NCBI GenBank assembly: GCA_000715685.1
Contig: KL569426.1
Location: forward strand, 2,703 to 7,761
Source: Streptomyces lilacinus
GTDB taxonomy: Bacteria; Actinomycetota; Actinomycetes; Streptomycetales; Streptomycetaceae
Reading direction: 5' to 3'
Length of the DNA stretch: 5,059 nucleotides
Below the pieces are notes generated by a model. It was not told where the DNA came from. It did no database searches and saw only the letters and a list, made by a program, of their open reading frames with translations. The translations under genes and the position numbers were made by a program. Position 1 is the first letter of the stretch; each line of letters starts with the position of its first letter. Below, piece by piece: positions 4,567 through 5,059 of this stretch.

Positions 4567-5043
4567 ATGCCCATGGACACCGACGTTCTCATCGCGGGTG
4601 CCGGCCCGACCGGCCTCGTCCTCGCCATCGATCTCGCCCGCCGGGGCATACGCCACCGCATCGTCGAGCGCTCCGAGCGGGGCTTCCCCGGCTCGCGCGG
4701 CACCGGAATCCAGCCACGCTCCCTGGAGGTCTTCGACGACCTCGGCGTCCTCGACGCGGTCATGGCCGGCAGCGGCCCGGTGCCGCCCGTCCAGACGTGG
4801 GTGGGCGCCGAGCGCGCCGAGAGCTGGAAGCTCGTCGAATCGGCCGGCGACTCGCCCGCCATCCCCTATCCCGAGCCCCGGATGCTGCCGCAGTGGCGCA
4901 CGGTGGAGATCCTCTGCGCCCGGCTCGAGGAGCTGGGCGGCCGGGTGGAGTTCACGACCGAACTCACCGACTTCGCTCAGGACGCGGACGGCGTCACCGG
5001 CACCCTGCGCCACGCCGACGGCACGGAGGAGACCGTACGGGCC
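4567..5043 (+). CDS. FAD-dependent monooxygenase (PHBH / FAD_binding_3 type), N-terminal part
   Basis: The 159 genomic codons form the N-terminal third of a flavin hydroxylase (complete members are roughly 400-550 residues). Such enzymes use NAD(P)H and O2 to hydroxylate aromatic or polyketide-like substrates; the class includes TetX, rifampicin monooxygenases and polyketide tailoring oxygenases. Features seen: the FAD-binding Rossmann fingerprint VLIAGAGPTGLVLAIDLARR (residues 7-26, GxGxxG at 11-16), E34 at the end of the second strand to bind the FAD ribose, GSRGTGIQPRSLEVFDDLG (42-60, with R44), and RTVEILCARL (111-120). The sequence stops just before the expected DG and GD motifs. It diverges from the TetR-type gene behind a shared operator region, so it is probably inducible by the substrate or a related compound. 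The frame formally stays open to 5059, but 5044-5059 is adapter, so SLIHT-like residues after A159 are artificial. The substrate is unknown: detoxification, catabolism and antibiotic tailoring all fit. Confidence 0.92.
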
Positions 5044-5059
5044 CTGTCTCTTATACACA
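5044..5059 (+). other. Sequencing adapter remnant (Tn5/Nextera mosaic end)
   Basis: CTGTCTCTTATACACA is identical to the first 16 nt of the 19-nt Tn5 mosaic-end sequence used in Nextera libraries, as read from insert into adapter. It sits exactly at the end of the window and is AT-rich, unlike the surrounding coding sequence. It marks an untrimmed contig end, and codons read through it on either strand are artefacts. Confidence 0.95.

Noticed and set aside
4390..5058. Minus-strand open frame beginning MYKRQ
   Set aside because: Its first codons come from the adapter at 5044-5059 and the rest is antisense to the monooxygenase, then out of frame through the regulator.
1..5059. CRISPR array, tRNA/rRNA genes, insertion sequence, attachment site or intrinsic terminator
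   Set aside because: Looked for on both strands; no spaced repeats, RNA-gene signatures, transposase motifs or hairpin-plus-T-run structures were seen. The Tn5 end at the right edge is a library adapter, not a resident transposon.

Overview
The base composition (very high GC, GTG starts, strong G/C bias at third codon positions) and the gene content suggest a Streptomyces or close relative. No rRNA, tRNA, CRISPR array, insertion sequence or integrase is visible. Nothing inside the window fixes the species.

Layout. (1) Positions 1-107, minus strand: the first 35 codons of a gene whose N-terminus looks like the DUF6716-type putative glycosyltransferases of actinobacteria. (2) Positions 108-285: a divergent, less GC-rich intergenic region with a perfect 10-bp inverted repeat and promoter-like elements. 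(3) Positions 286-3865, plus strand: a tightly packed three-gene operon with stop/start overlaps of 1 and 4 nt. It encodes a GT-A family 2 glycosyltransferase, a polysialyltransferase-type GT-B glycosyltransferase, and an integral-membrane acyltransferase-3 protein. (4) Positions 3848-4495, minus strand: a TetR repressor of the classical TetR type, overlapping the end of the acyltransferase gene by 18 bp. (5) Positions 4496-4566: a compact divergent control region with two copies of a 15-bp palindrome. (6) From 4567, plus strand: the first 159 codons of a PHBH-type FAD-dependent monooxygenase. (7) Positions 5044-5059: not genomic sequence but 16 nt of the Tn5/Nextera mosaic-end adapter, so this is a contig end.

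How the genes may work together. The left half looks like part of a surface-glycan locus. The polysialyltransferase-type enzyme and GT2 would build a polymer, possibly containing a nonulosonic acid such as Kdn or sialic acid, since Kdn teichulosonic acids are known from Streptomyces cell walls. The acyltransferase could O-acylate the glycan or its lipid-linked precursor. No sialic-acid synthase (NeuB) or CMP transferase (NeuA) gene lies in the window, so the sugar is inferred. The right half is an independent regulator-enzyme pair built like the classical tetR-tetA module: divergent genes, two palindromic operators in the shared promoter and a TetR with near-canonical architecture. Here the target is an oxygenase instead of an efflux pump, and several tetracycline-contact residues are replaced, which suggests a different inducer. 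The strongest single observations are this operator arrangement and the adapter remnant.
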